This document shows, one piece after another, positions 17,478 to 26,081 of a DNA stretch of 64,000 nt. The stretch covers positions 186,001-250,000 of the forward strand of contig NZ_CP049919.1 of assembly GCF_015624425.1 (NCBI RefSeq). The letters are read 5' to 3'. The first letter of the stretch is position 1; each line of letters opens with the position of its first letter. A program made the translations under genes and the position numbers. The stretch is from Roseateles sp. DAIF2 (GTDB taxonomy: Bacteria > Pseudomonadota > Gammaproteobacteria > Burkholderiales > Burkholderiaceae_C). The notes under the pieces were generated by a model. That model was not told the origin of the DNA. It did not search any database and saw only the letters and a program-made list of their open reading frames with translations.

Positions 17478-17992
17478 GCTTTGTCGCTGCCGGCGATCCG
17501 GCGCAGCAGCGCCGCGCGCCGCGCCAGGCTCTGCGCCGGCCAATGCTGTTCGCGGTCGTAGTAGCCGGGCATTACCGGCACGCCGTCCTCGGGCAGCCGT
17601 AGCCAGGGCTGCCTGGATGCGGTGAAGATGTGGATGTCGGGCGGCAGGCGGTCCGGTTCGTCCAGGGTGCCGACGCGCACGAAGGCGACCGCGCGGCCGG
17701 CGCCGGCGTAATGGCTCCACAGCGCGAGGCGGCAGCCGGGGCAGCGCGCGATCAACTGGCCCTGGCCGCTGGCCGAGGGCGTGTGCACCAGCTCGGGCGT
17801 GCCGGCCAGCAGGGTGAGGCGCTCGGCCTCGATCATCGCGTTCAGCGCGAAGGCCGAGCCGGTTTCGCGCTGGCACCAGCGGCAATGGCAGCAATGCACG
17901 AACAGCGGCGCGCTCTCCAGCCGGTAGCGCAGCGCGCGGCAGTCGCAGCCGCCCTCGGCGGGCCGCCAGACGGCGCCCGCATCCCCGTTCAT
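17474..17992 (-). CDS. GFA/CENP-V family zinc-binding protein
   Basis: 172 residues. Zinc ligands are visible in CDCRALRY (near residue 16), HCCHCRWCQRETGSAF (near 31-46) and CPGC (near 89), the pattern of the glutathione-dependent formaldehyde-activating (GFA) family. Most family members have no proven formaldehyde activity, so the substrate is open. The start overlaps the upstream lipoprotein stop as ATGA, so the two genes are translationally coupled. Confidence 0.85.
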   Translation of the reverse strand: MNGDAGAVWRPAEGGCDCRALRYRLESAPLFVHCCHCRWCQRETGSAFALNAMIEAERLTLLAGTPELVHTPSASGQGQLIARCPGCRLALWSHYAGAGRAVAFVRVGTLDEPDRLPPDIHIFTASRQPWLRLPEDGVPVMPGYYDREQHWPAQSLARRAALLRRIAGSDKA

Positions 17993-18354
17993 ACCCGGCT
18001 GTCGAGCTGCGAAACTGGCAGCCCCGGCACGCCGGACAGCGCCGCGGGCTCCAGCGGCAGCCAGGCCTGCCGGCCGTCGGTGGTGCGCACGCAGCGCGCG
18101 CGCTGGCCGGCGCTGCTCAGGCTGCCGGGTTTGAGCGCGCCGTCGCAGCGCTCGGCCGGGGCCAGCTCGCGGGCCGCGACCAGCAGCACCGGATCGGCAT
18201 CGAAGCGCCCCAGCGCCGCCGCGCCGGCCTCGGCCGCGCTGGCATAGAGCGCGACCACCGGGCCGGCCGGCTCCGCCGGCGACGGCACCAGGCTCTGGCA
18301 GCCGGCGCACAGGAGCAGCAGGGGCAGGATGGAGAGCGGCAGCGCGGACTTCAT
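17989..18354 (-). CDS. small lipoprotein of unknown function
   Basis: 121 residues with a lipoprotein signal peptide ending in the lipobox LLLLCAGC (Cys19). The mature part has two further cysteines and no recognised domain. It is the first gene of a two-gene unit with the GFA protein (four-base overlap). Coding bias matches its neighbours, and the lipobox makes a real gene likely. Confidence 0.65.
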   Translation of the reverse strand: MKSALPLSILPLLLLCAGCQSLVPSPAEPAGPVVALYASAAEAGAAALGRFDADPVLLVAARELAPAERCDGALKPGSLSSAGQRARCVRTTDGRQAWLPLEPAALSGVPGLPVSQLDSRV

Positions 18355-18489
18355 GGCGGCGGGCGAGAAAGCAAGGATCGCAGCGCCGATTCTGCGCAGC
18401 GCCGCCGGCGCCGGCCATCGGCATTTCCCCCGGCTGCCACGCGCACGCGACCGCTGGCCGCGGCGGCCGCGCGGCGCTCTAATGGACCG

Positions 18490-19584
18490 ATGCAGCCAGA
18501 TGCTTCCCCCTCCTCTTTCGACCCGGAACTGCTCGACGCGGCGATCGCCTTCGCCCGGGCCCATGAATGCCCCTGGCCGCGCGAGCCGGCCGCCGATGCC
18601 TCGGCCTGGGGTGTGCATCACGAGGATCCGCCGCCCTACAACCGCCTGCGCGGCCCGGTGCATGCGCGCGGGCCGCAGGGCGGGGTGGTGTGGCAGGGCG
18701 GCCGCGAGATCGCCGCCTGGGGCGAGCCGGAGCGGGCGGACCTGACCTTCAGCATCGCCAAGACCTATCTGGCCCTGCTGGCCGGCATCGCGCAGCGCGA
18801 CGGCCTGCTGCCCGACGAGCACCGCCCGGTGGCCGAGCAGCTGCCCGGCATCGGCTTCGACGACACGGCGCACAACCGCGCGATCACCTGGGCCATGCTG
18901 CTGGAACAGACCAGCGAATGGGAGGGCAGCTGCTTCGGCCTGCCGGACCAGGTGGAGCGCTGGCGCAAGGTCTCCAACGACCCGCGGCCCGCCGGCGGCC
19001 CCAAGGGCGGCGCGCGGCCGCTGCAGGCGCCGGGCTCCTACTGGGAATACAACGATGTGCGCATCAACCAGCTGGCGCTGGCCCTGCTGCACCTGTTCCG
19101 CCGCCCGCTGCCGGAGCTGTTCCTGCACGAGATCCTGGCGCCGCTGGGCGGCGGCGCGGGCTTCGCCTGGCGCGGCTATGACGATGCCTGGCTGGAGCTG
19201 CCGGGCGTCGGCCGCGTGCAATCGGTGCCGGGCGGCACGCATTGGGGCGGCGGCGTCTCGATCGGCGCGCGCGACCAGGCGCGCATCGGCCGGCTGCTGC
19301 TGGACGGCGGCGCGCACCAGGGCCGGCAGATCCTGCCGCGCGCCTGGGTCGAGAAGCTGCAAACGCCCTGCGCGGTGGCGCCCTTCTACGGCCGCCTGGT
19401 CTGGCTGAACCGCGACGGCCGGGCCTTCCCCGGCGCCTCGACGCAGAGCTACTTCATGGTCGGCGCCGGCGGCCATTACACCTGGATCGAGCCGGCGCTG
19501 GAGGCGGTGGTGGTGCTGCGCTGGCTGGACGGCGCCCATGCGCCCGGGGTGATGAGCCGGCTGAGCCGGGCGCTGGCGGGGTGA
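18490..19584 (+). CDS. serine hydrolase, beta-lactamase class C / esterase fold
   Basis: 364 residues, no signal peptide. The SxxK motif is S88-I-A-K91 and EYND lies at 186-189 where the family has its Tyr-x-Asn motif. HWGGGVSIGARDQARIGRLLLDGG and a late GGHYTWIEP complete the fold. Such cytosolic members hydrolyse amide or ester bonds (for example 6-aminohexanoate dimer hydrolase); true beta-lactamase activity is unlikely without export. Substrate not predictable. Confidence 0.82.
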   Translation: MQPDASPSSFDPELLDAAIAFARAHECPWPREPAADASAWGVHHEDPPPYNRLRGPVHARGPQGGVVWQGGREIAAWGEPERADLTFSIAKTYLALLAGIAQRDGLLPDEHRPVAEQLPGIGFDDTAHNRAITWAMLLEQTSEWEGSCFGLPDQVERWRKVSNDPRPAGGPKGGARPLQAPGSYWEYNDVRINQLALALLHLFRRPLPELFLHEILAPLGGGAGFAWRGYDDAWLELPGVGRVQSVPGGTHWGGGVSIGARDQARIGRLLLDGGAHQGRQILPRAWVEKLQTPCAVAPFYGRLVWLNRDGRAFPGASTQSYFMVGAGGHYTWIEPALEAVVVLRWLDGAHAPGVMSRLSRALAG

Positions 19585-19670
19585 CGATCGGCAGGAGCCG
19601 CCCTGGCGCGCTTCTGCAAGAATGCCCCGACCCTCCCAATGGGGCTGGCTTGAGAGAGAAAGCGGACACC

Positions 19671-19967
19671 ATGTACGGTCTGATCGGCAGTTTCAGGGCC
19701 GCGCCCGGCCGGCGCGCGGAGTTGATCGAGATCCTGCTGGCCAGCGTCGGCGCGATGCCGGGCTGCCGCAGCTATGTCGTGGCCGAGGATCCGGTCGACG
19801 CGGAGCTGGTCTGGATCACCGAGGTCTGGGACGACGCGGCCGCGCACAAGGCCTCGCTGCAGCTGCCGGCGGTGAAGGCGGCGATCGCGCGGGCGATGCC
19901 GCTGATCGCCGGCTTCGGCGAGCATCGCGAGCTGAAGGTGGTCGGCGGCCACGGGCTGGCCGCATGA
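19671..19967 (+). CDS. antibiotic biosynthesis monooxygenase (ABM) domain protein
   Basis: 98 residues. The ferredoxin-like ABM pattern is clear: MYGLIGSFRAAPGRRAELIEIL, a PGCRSYVV strand, WITEVWDDAAAHKASL and a terminal helix. Small ABM proteins act as cofactor-free oxygenases or stress proteins of the YgiN type. A purine-rich ribosome site (GAGAGAGAAAG) precedes the ATG at 19671. The stop codon overlaps the first copy of a 14-base direct repeat that separates it from the next gene. Confidence 0.85.
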   Translation: MYGLIGSFRAAPGRRAELIEILLASVGAMPGCRSYVVAEDPVDAELVWITEVWDDAAAHKASLQLPAVKAAIARAMPLIAGFGEHRELKVVGGHGLAA

Positions 19968-20053
19968 GCGCCGCGCGGGGCCGCCCCAAGCAAGCTCGTT
20001 CCCGCTTGGCGGGACAGACCGCAGGCCGAAGGGTACACCCATGAGCGCCGCGC
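19963..20053 (+). repeat. 77-bp intercistronic insert bounded by 14-base direct repeats
   Basis: CATGAGCGCCGCGC occurs at 19963-19976 and 20040-20053. The first copy contains the ATGA formed with the ABM stop, the second the start of the membrane-protein gene. Removing one repeat plus the 63 bases between them would leave the two genes joined by a perfect ATGA overlap. The insert also encodes an in-frame, Arg-rich 26-codon mini-ORF (19964-20044, containing RGRPKQARSR) whose own stop forms a second ATGA with the next start. A similar core (GCCGCCCCAAGCAAGC) is familiar to me from other Burkholderiales intergenic regions, from memory only. Confidence 0.55.
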
Positions 20054-20496
20054 TGGTGGTGCTGCTCGGCGGGCTGATTGCCGGTGCGCTCGACATCCTG
20101 TTCGCGATCTCCTTCGCGGCCTGGAACGGCACGCGGCCGGTGCAGCTGCTGCAGATCGTCGCCAGCGGCCTGTTCGGCAAGAGCGCGCTGAGCGGCGGGC
20201 TGCCGATGGCGGCGATGGGCCTGGCGCTGCATTTCCTGCTGTCCCTGCTGTGGGCCGGCCTGTTCCTGGCGGCGGCCTGGCTGCGCCCGGCGCTGGCGCA
20301 GTCGCCCTACCTTTATGGCCTGCTGTTCGGCGTGCTCGTGTTCTTCGCGATGCGGCTGGTGGTGCTGCCGCTGTCGGCCTTCCCCTTCCCGGTGAGCTTC
20401 AAGCCCCTGGCCACGGTGCTGGACCTGCTGTCCCACATGCTGCTGTTCGGCCTGCCGATCGCGCTGGCGGTGCGGCGGGCGCTGGCGCCGGCCTGA
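20041..20496 (+). CDS. conserved membrane protein of unknown function
   Basis: 151 residues with four hydrophobic segments (about 5-25, 55-80, 88-110, 125-145). Conserved-looking features are the polar LDILFAISFAAWNG near 18-31 and LFGKSALSGGLPMAAMGL near 45-62. I do not recognise a named family with confidence; it resembles small integral proteins of the DUF1440 type. The start is coupled to a mini-ORF inside the upstream repeat. Confidence 0.72.
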   Translation: MSAALVVLLGGLIAGALDILFAISFAAWNGTRPVQLLQIVASGLFGKSALSGGLPMAAMGLALHFLLSLLWAGLFLAAAWLRPALAQSPYLYGLLFGVLVFFAMRLVVLPLSAFPFPVSFKPLATVLDLLSHMLLFGLPIALAVRRALAPA

Positions 20497-20573
20497 AACG
20501 CGCGCGGCGCCCATCGCCCGCGCATGCTCGGCGGGCGCTGCGCCACGGCGATGCCGTCGATACACTGGCCCGG

Positions 20574-20987
20574 ATGACGACAAGCAGCAGCAAGCGTGAA
20601 CATAACCTCGAGCTGGCCGCGGCCCTGCTCGACTGGAACCGGCGCCATCTGCGCCAGGGCGCGCCGCTGGACGTGGCCCTGATCGGCGAGCGCTTCGCGC
20701 CGCAGTTCGTGGTCGAGGCCAATGGCCGGCGCTACGAGGCGGACCGGCCGGCCTATCTGGCCTTCCTGGAAGGCTTTCGGCGCGACATCGCGCAGATCGA
20801 CTACCGCGTCCACCACCGCGTCGCCGATGACAATGGCGTGGTGCTGGCGATGGGCGCCGAGGTGACGCGCCTGGACGGCCGGCTGGACCGCTTCGAGGCG
20901 ATGCTGCTGCTGCGCTTCGATGCGCAGGGCCTGCTGACCCTGTGGCATGAGGTCTATCTGCCGGCGCCTGCCGCCGCCGCGGCCTGA
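20574..20987 (+). CDS. SnoaL/NTF2-like fold protein
   Basis: 137 residues. The length and order of helices and strands, ending in FEAMLLLRFDAQGLLTLWHEVYLP, fit an NTF2/SnoaL-like alpha+beta barrel. No catalytic residues can be assigned. It lies between a membrane protein and the convergent ubiA; it may be an independent transcription unit. Confidence 0.7.
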   Translation: MTTSSSKREHNLELAAALLDWNRRHLRQGAPLDVALIGERFAPQFVVEANGRRYEADRPAYLAFLEGFRRDIAQIDYRVHHRVADDNGVVLAMGAEVTRLDGRLDRFEAMLLLRFDAQGLLTLWHEVYLPAPAAAAA

Positions 20988-21000
20988 GCCTGCCAGCGCC

Positions 21001-21909
21001 TCAGGCGTTGCGCAGCGCCAGGTCCGCCACCGTGCCGACAAACACCGCGAAACCGACCCAGTGGTTCTCGCGGAAGGCCTTGAAGCAGCCCTCGCGGCTG
21101 CGGTCCTTGATCAGGGTGTAGTGCCAGACCACCTGGGCCGCCGCCGCGGCGATGCCCAACAGGAACCACAGACCCAGGCCCAGGTGCTGGCCGATCGCGG
21201 CCCAGCTGGCGAGATGGATCGCGTAGAAGGCCATCACGCCGACGACGTCGAAGCGACCCAGGGTCAGGGCCGAGGTCTGGATGCCGATGCGGATGTCGTC
21301 GTCGCGGTCGACCATCGCGTACTCGGTGTCGTAGGCCAGCACCCAGAACAGGTTCGACAGCAGCAGGGCCCAGGCCGACAGCGGCACCGCGCCGCGCAGC
21401 GCCTGCCAGCTCCAGTCGTTGCTGCCCAGCGCCGCGCCGAAGGCCATCGGGATGCCGAAGGAAAAGGCCACGCCCAGCACCGCCTGCGGCATCGAGACCA
21501 CGCGCTTCGCATAGGGATAGACCAGCGCGACGATCAGCGCCGCGAAGGACAGCGCGATGGTCGGCGCATTGGTGGTCAGCACCAGGCCGAAGGAGACCAG
21601 GGCCAGCGCCGCGCCCAGCAACAGCGCCTCCTTGACCGAGACCGCGCCGCTGGTGACCGGGCGGTTCGCGGTGCGCTTCACATGCAGGTCGAACTCGCGG
21701 TCCGCCACATCGTTGACGCAGCAGCCGGCCGAGCGCATCAGCACCGTGCCCAGGGTGAACACCGCCAGCAGATGCCAGCCCGGCCAGCCGTCCGAGGCGA
21801 CCCACAGCGCGCTGAGCGTGGGCCACAGCAGCAGCAGCCAGCCGGCCGGGCGGTTCCAGCGGATCAGATCGAGGTACAGGGACAGGCGGGACGGGGCTTG
21901 GCTACTCAT
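21001..21909 (-). CDS. ubiA: 4-hydroxybenzoate octaprenyltransferase
   Basis: 302 residues with about eight or nine membrane helices. The two Asp-rich prenyl-diphosphate/magnesium motifs are present: NDVADREFD (near 77-85) and [17 protein letters not shown] (near 195-211). UbiA attaches the polyprenyl tail to 4-hydroxybenzoate made by UbiC. The ATG at 21909 (MSSQAPSR) fits the family better than an upstream in-frame codon that adds 15 residues. Confidence 0.93.
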   Translation of the reverse strand: MSSQAPSRLSLYLDLIRWNRPAGWLLLLWPTLSALWVASDGWPGWHLLAVFTLGTVLMRSAGCCVNDVADREFDLHVKRTANRPVTSGAVSVKEALLLGAALALVSFGLVLTTNAPTIALSFAALIVALVYPYAKRVVSMPQAVLGVAFSFGIPMAFGAALGSNDWSWQALRGAVPLSAWALLLSNLFWVLAYDTEYAMVDRDDDIRIGIQTSALTLGRFDVVGVMAFYAIHLASWAAIGQHLGLGLWFLLGIAAAAAQVVWHYTLIKDRSREGCFKAFRENHWVGFAVFVGTVADLALRNA

Positions 21910-21982
21910 GGCGGAATATTGTCTCAGCGCCGAGGGTGTATAACCCCGCCCCACACAGCACAGTCATCAGCAAGGAGCCGTC

Positions 21983-22699
21983 ATGGGCGCACAGTGGAAA
22001 GCCAAACACAAGGACCTGGCGGCCAATGCCAAGGGGCGGATCTTCACCAAGCTCTCCAAGGAGATCATGCAGGCCGCGCGCGGCGGCGCCGATCCGGACA
22101 TGAACGCGCGCCTGCGCATGGTGGTGGAGCAGGCCAAGAAGGCCTCGATGCCGCGCGACACCTTGGAGCGGGCGATCAAGAAGGGCGCCGGCCTGCTGGG
22201 CGAGGCGGTGACCTTCGAGCGCGTCACCTACGAGGGCTTCACGCCGCACCGCGTGCCGCTGATCGTCGAATGCCTGACCGACAACGTCAACCGCACCGTC
22301 TCCGAGATGCGGGTACTGTTCCGCAAGGGCCAGCTCGGCGCGGCCGGCTCGGTGTCCTGGGACTTCGACCATGTGGGTCTGATCGAGGGCGCACCGGCGG
22401 CGCCCGGCGCCGATGCGGAGCTGGCCGCGATCGAGGCCGGCGCGCAGGACTTCGAGGCCTCGTCGGAGGAAGAGGGCGGCACCCTCTTCATCAGCGACCC
22501 GGCCGACCTGGATCTGGTCGTCAAGGCCCTGCCGGCCCAGGGCTTCAGCGTCAGCTCGGCCAAGCTGGGCTACCGGCCGAAGAACCCGGTCGGCGGCCTG
22601 GGCGCGGCCGAGCTGGAGGAGGTGGAAGCCTTCCTGGCCGCGATCGATGCGCATGACGACGTACAGGACGTGTACGTCGGTCTCGCTGCGACGGACTGA
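21983..22699 (+). CDS. yebC: YebC/PmpR/TACO1 family protein
   Basis: 238 residues. The N-terminus [24 protein letters not shown] and the later VERAIKKG-like, [20 protein letters not shown] and [12 protein letters not shown] segments are typical of this family. Members are described as transcriptional regulators or, more recently, as translation factors acting at difficult peptide sequences; the role here is undetermined. An AAGGAG lies just upstream of the ATG. Divergent from ubiA across a 73-base gap. Confidence 0.9.
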   Translation: MGAQWKAKHKDLAANAKGRIFTKLSKEIMQAARGGADPDMNARLRMVVEQAKKASMPRDTLERAIKKGAGLLGEAVTFERVTYEGFTPHRVPLIVECLTDNVNRTVSEMRVLFRKGQLGAAGSVSWDFDHVGLIEGAPAAPGADAELAAIEAGAQDFEASSEEEGGTLFISDPADLDLVVKALPAQGFSVSSAKLGYRPKNPVGGLGAAELEEVEAFLAAIDAHDDVQDVYVGLAATD

Positions 22700-22842
22700 G
22701 GTCGCCTGGGCTGGCGTGCCAGCGCAATCAGCGCAGGGCTTGCCGAGCGTTGCGGGCCGGCGGCCCCGTCACCCCGGATACGCCGTGCCCCTCGTCAAGA
22801 CGTCTTTTCGGTCCGCAGCGGAGCAGCGCCGATCGACGCCGC

Positions 22843-23823
22843 TCAGGCCTTGCGCTTCTCCAGCAACGCCCCCAGCTCGCCCACCAGGCCGCGCCGGAAG
22901 GCCAGCACGCAGAGGATGAAGATCAGGCCGGTGACCAGCGAGACCGATTCGCCCAGGCCGTTGAACCATTGCACGCCGGTCGCCTCGGCCAGGAACTTGC
23001 CGGCGTCGCCGATCTTGTTCTCCAGCGCGATGATGACCAGGGCGCCGACGATCGGGCCGACCATCGTGCCCATGCCGCCGACCAGGGTCATCAGGATCAC
23101 CAGGCCCGAGGTGGTCCAGACCGCGTCGGTCAGGGTCGCGAAGCCCAGCACCAGGGTCTTGGTGGCGCCGGCCAGGCCGGCCAGCGCGGCCGACAGCACG
23201 AAGGCCACCAGCTTGAAGCGCTCGACGTCGTAGCCCAGCGAGGTGGCGCGCGCCTCGTTCTCGCGGATCGAGGTCAGCACCTGGCCGAAGGGCGAATGCA
23301 CGGTGCGGTAGATCAGCCAGAAGGCGCCGATGAAGATCGCCAGCACCACGTAATACAGGGTCAGGTCCTTGCCGAGGTCCAGGCCCAGCAGCGTGCCGCG
23401 CGGCACGGCCTGCAGGCCGTCCTCGCCGCCGGTGAACTGCGCCTGCAGGAAGAAGAAGAACAGCATCTGGGCCAGCGCCAGCGTGATCATCGAGAAGTAG
23501 ATGCCCGAGCGCCGGATCGCCAGCAGGCCGAACACCAGGCCGCAGGCCGCTGCCGCGGCGACGCCGAAGGCCAGGCCCAGCGGCACCGGCAGGCCCCAGA
23601 CCTTCAGCGCATGGCCGGCGCCGTAGGCCGCCGCGCCGAGAAAGGCCGCATGGCCGAAGCTCAACAGGCCGGTGAAGCCGATCAGCAGATTGAAGGCGCA
23701 GGCGAACAGCGCATAGCACATCACCTTCATCACGAAGATCGGGTAGGCGCCCAGCAGCGGCAGCAGGGCGATGCCGGCGAACATCAGGCCGTAGCCGATC
23801 AGGGGGTTCTTCGTCTGGCTCAT
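22843..23823 (-). CDS. livM: branched-chain amino-acid ABC transporter permease (LivM type)
   Basis: 326 residues with about nine membrane segments. Family motifs include NLLIGFTGLLSFGHAAFLGAAAYG near 45-68 and the cytosolic coupling loop SIRENEARATSLGYDVERFKL near 189-209. It is the last gene of the liv operon and overlaps livH by four bases. The complex imports leucine, isoleucine, valine or related compounds such as amides or urea. Confidence 0.93.
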   Translation of the reverse strand: MSQTKNPLIGYGLMFAGIALLPLLGAYPIFVMKVMCYALFACAFNLLIGFTGLLSFGHAAFLGAAAYGAGHALKVWGLPVPLGLAFGVAAAAACGLVFGLLAIRRSGIYFSMITLALAQMLFFFFLQAQFTGGEDGLQAVPRGTLLGLDLGKDLTLYYVVLAIFIGAFWLIYRTVHSPFGQVLTSIRENEARATSLGYDVERFKLVAFVLSAALAGLAGATKTLVLGFATLTDAVWTTSGLVILMTLVGGMGTMVGPIVGALVIIALENKIGDAGKFLAEATGVQWFNGLGESVSLVTGLIFILCVLAFRRGLVGELGALLEKRKA

Positions 23824-24707
23824 TTCTCTTTACCGAACAGGCCGGCGGGGCGGACCAGGAGGACGATCGCCATCACGACGAACACGACGGTGTTGGAGGC
23901 CTCGGGGTAGAACACCTTGGTCAGGCCCTCGATCACGCCCAGGCCCAGGCCGGTCAGGATGGAGCCGAGGATCGAGCCCATGCCGCCGATCACGACCACC
24001 GCGAACACCACGATGATCAGGTTGCTGCCCATCAGCGCGGTGACCTGCAGGATCGGCGCGGCCAGCACGCCGGCAAAGGCGGCCAGCGCGACGCCGCCGG
24101 CATAGGTCAGGGTGATCATGCGCGGCACGTTGATGCCGAAGGCCTGCACCAGCTTCGGGTTCTCGGTGCCGGCGCGCAGGGTGGCGCCCAGCGAGGTCTT
24201 CTCGATCAGCGCCCACACGGCCAGGCAGACCACGATCGAGGCCACCACCACCCAGGCGCGGTAGTTCGGCAAGATCATGAAGCCGAGGTTGGTAGCGCCC
24301 TGCAGCGCCTCGGGCACCGAGTACTGCTGGCCCGACACGCCGTAGAAGCTGCGGAAGATGCCCTCGGTCACCAGGGTGATGCCGAAGGTCAGCAGCAGGC
24401 CGTAGAGATGGTCCAGCTTGTAGAGCCACTGCAGCAGCAGCCGCTCGATCGCGATGCCCAGCACCCCGACCAGCAGCGGCGCCAGCAGCAGCATCACCCA
24501 GTAGTTCAGCCCCAGGTATTCCAGCCCCATCCAGGCCAGGAAGGCGCCCATCATGTAGAGCGCGCCATGGGCGAAGTTGATGATGTTGAGCATGCCGAAG
24601 ATCACGGCCAGGCCCAGCGACAGCATCGCGTAGAACGAGCCGTTCACCAGGCCCAGCAGCAGCTGGCCCAGCAGGGCCGGCAGGGGAATGCCAAAAAAAT
24701 CAGTCAT
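23820..24707 (-). CDS. livH: branched-chain amino-acid ABC transporter permease (LivH type)
   Basis: 295 residues with about eight membrane segments and LivH landmarks: GLAVIFGMLNIINFAHGALYMMGAF near 32-56 and RAGTENPKLVQAFGINVPRM near 179-198. It overlaps livM by four bases and is separated from the receptor gene by a 124-base gap containing a repeat element. Partner of LivM in the membrane. Confidence 0.94.
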   Translation of the reverse strand: MTDFFGIPLPALLGQLLLGLVNGSFYAMLSLGLAVIFGMLNIINFAHGALYMMGAFLAWMGLEYLGLNYWVMLLLAPLLVGVLGIAIERLLLQWLYKLDHLYGLLLTFGITLVTEGIFRSFYGVSGQQYSVPEALQGATNLGFMILPNYRAWVVVASIVVCLAVWALIEKTSLGATLRAGTENPKLVQAFGINVPRMITLTYAGGVALAAFAGVLAAPILQVTALMGSNLIIVVFAVVVIGGMGSILGSILTGLGLGVIEGLTKVFYPEASNTVVFVVMAIVLLVRPAGLFGKEK

Positions 24708-24756
24708 GTCATGAACAGGTCCGATGGGCCGCCGCAGGCCGGCCCGCCTCGCACGG

Positions 24757-24831
24757 CACCCGCCGATCCGGCTTTGCCGAGCGGCCGGGTGCGCCCCCGT
24801 GAGGGGGCTCGCGAAGCGAGTAGGGGGTGGG
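24757..24831 (-). repeat. dispersed three-hairpin repeat, copy A, directly behind the receptor stop
   Basis: Read on the minus strand, the element begins at the base after the receptor stop. It has hairpin 1 CTCGC-TTC-GCGAG (24808-24820), hairpin 2 GCCCCC-tcac-GGGGGC and hairpin 3 CGGC-AAA-GCCG followed by GATC. The same order of blocks recurs at 59326-59401 behind panC. In hairpin 1 the second pair is T-A here and G-C in the other copy, a compensatory change. It lies inside the liv operon, so it may adjust expression of livH-livM relative to the receptor. Confidence 0.65.
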
Positions 24832-26052
24832 TCATTTCTTGACGAGGGCGCACTTGCTCTCGGAGAGCTTGGTGTAGGCCTCGGCCGCGGGAATGACCTG
24901 GGCCACCTTGTAATAGTCCCAGGGCTCGGTCGACTCGGCCGGGGTCTTCACCTGCATCAGGTACATGTCGTAGCGCATGCGGCCGTCGGGGCCGATCTCG
25001 CCGTTCTTGGCGAAGAAGTCGTTGATCTTGGTGCCCTTCATCTTGGCGATCACCTTGTCGGCGTCGTCGCTCTTCAGGGCCTCGACCGCCTTCAGGTAAT
25101 GCGTGGTGGCCGAGTAGTCGGCGGCCTGCAGCATCGAGGGCATGCGCTTCATCTTCTCGAAGAAGCGGCGGCTCCAGGCGCGCGACTCGGGGCTCTGGTT
25201 CCAGTACCAGCCGTCGGTCAGGTACATGCCCTGGGTGGCCTTCAGGCCCAGCGAGTGGATGTCGTTGATGAACATCAGCAGGCCGGCCAGCTTCATGGTC
25301 TTGGTGATGCCGAACTCGTTGGCCGCCTTGATCGCGTTGATCGTGTCGCCGCCGGCGTTGGCCAGGCCCAGGATCTGCGCCTTGCTGCCCTGCGCCTGCA
25401 GCAGGAAGGATGAAAAATCGCTGGCCGACAGCGGGTGCTTGACGCTGCCCACCACGGTGCCGCCGGCCTTCTGCACCACGGCGGTGGCGTCGCTCTGCAG
25501 CGAGGCGCCGAAGGCGTAGTCGGCGGTCAGGAAGTACCAGCTCTTGCCGCCGCTCTTCACCACCGCGTTGCCGGTGCCGTTGGCCAGCGCCACGGTGTCG
25601 TAGGCGTAATGCACGGTGTAGGGCGTGCAGTCCTCGTTGGTCAAGCGCGAGGAGGCGGCGCCGATCGAGATGAAGGGCTTCTTCTTCTCGGCCGCGATCT
25701 TGGCCATCGCCAGGTTGGCGCCGGAGTTGGTGCCGCCGATCAGCAGGTCCAGACCCTGGGTGTCGATCCACTCGCGCGCCTTGGAGGCGGCCACGTCGGC
25801 CTTGTTCTGGTGGTCGGCATAGATCAGCTCGATCTTCTTGCCGGCGACCTGGCCCTTCATGTCGGCGATCGCCAGCTTGATCGCCTCGACGCCGCCGGCG
25901 CCGTCGATGTCGGCGTACAGGCTGGACATGTCGGTGATGATGCCGATCTTCACCACGTCGCCCGACACCTGCGCCTGGGCGGTGCCGGCCGCGAGCCCGC
26001 AGGCGGCCAGGCTGGCCAGGGCGATGCGCGTGATGGCGGTTTTCGTTGTCAT
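24832..26052 (-). CDS. ABC transporter periplasmic amino-acid-binding protein (LivK-like)
   Basis: 406 residues with a signal peptide (cleavage near AQAQVSG). The mature start VKIGIITDMSSLYADIDGAGGVEAIKLA and the lobe motif LIYADHQNKADVAASKAREWID are typical of type I periplasmic receptors. AAGGAGAC precedes the ATG at 26052. It is the soluble receptor of the liv operon; divergence within the family means the ligand may be a branched-chain amino acid, an aromatic acid or an amide. Confidence 0.9.
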   Translation of the reverse strand: MTTKTAITRIALASLAACGLAAGTAQAQVSGDVVKIGIITDMSSLYADIDGAGGVEAIKLAIADMKGQVAGKKIELIYADHQNKADVAASKAREWIDTQGLDLLIGGTNSGANLAMAKIAAEKKKPFISIGAASSRLTNEDCTPYTVHYAYDTVALANGTGNAVVKSGGKSWYFLTADYAFGASLQSDATAVVQKAGGTVVGSVKHPLSASDFSSFLLQAQGSKAQILGLANAGGDTINAIKAANEFGITKTMKLAGLLMFINDIHSLGLKATQGMYLTDGWYWNQSPESRAWSRRFFEKMKRMPSMLQAADYSATTHYLKAVEALKSDDADKVIAKMKGTKINDFFAKNGEIGPDGRMRYDMYLMQVKTPAESTEPWDYYKVAQVIPAAEAYTKLSESKCALVKK

Positions 26053-26081
26053 GCTTGTCTCCTTAGGGGTGAGTGACATCA

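Noticed and set aside
22797..22806. AAGACGTCTT followed by TTT as a terminator between yebC and livM
   Set aside because: The stem is only five pairs without a loop, too short to form a stable hairpin.
24907..26050. Classifying the liv receptor as a urea or amide receptor
   Set aside because: The downstream genes are compatible with any member of the family and no urease, amidase or degradation genes are nearby.
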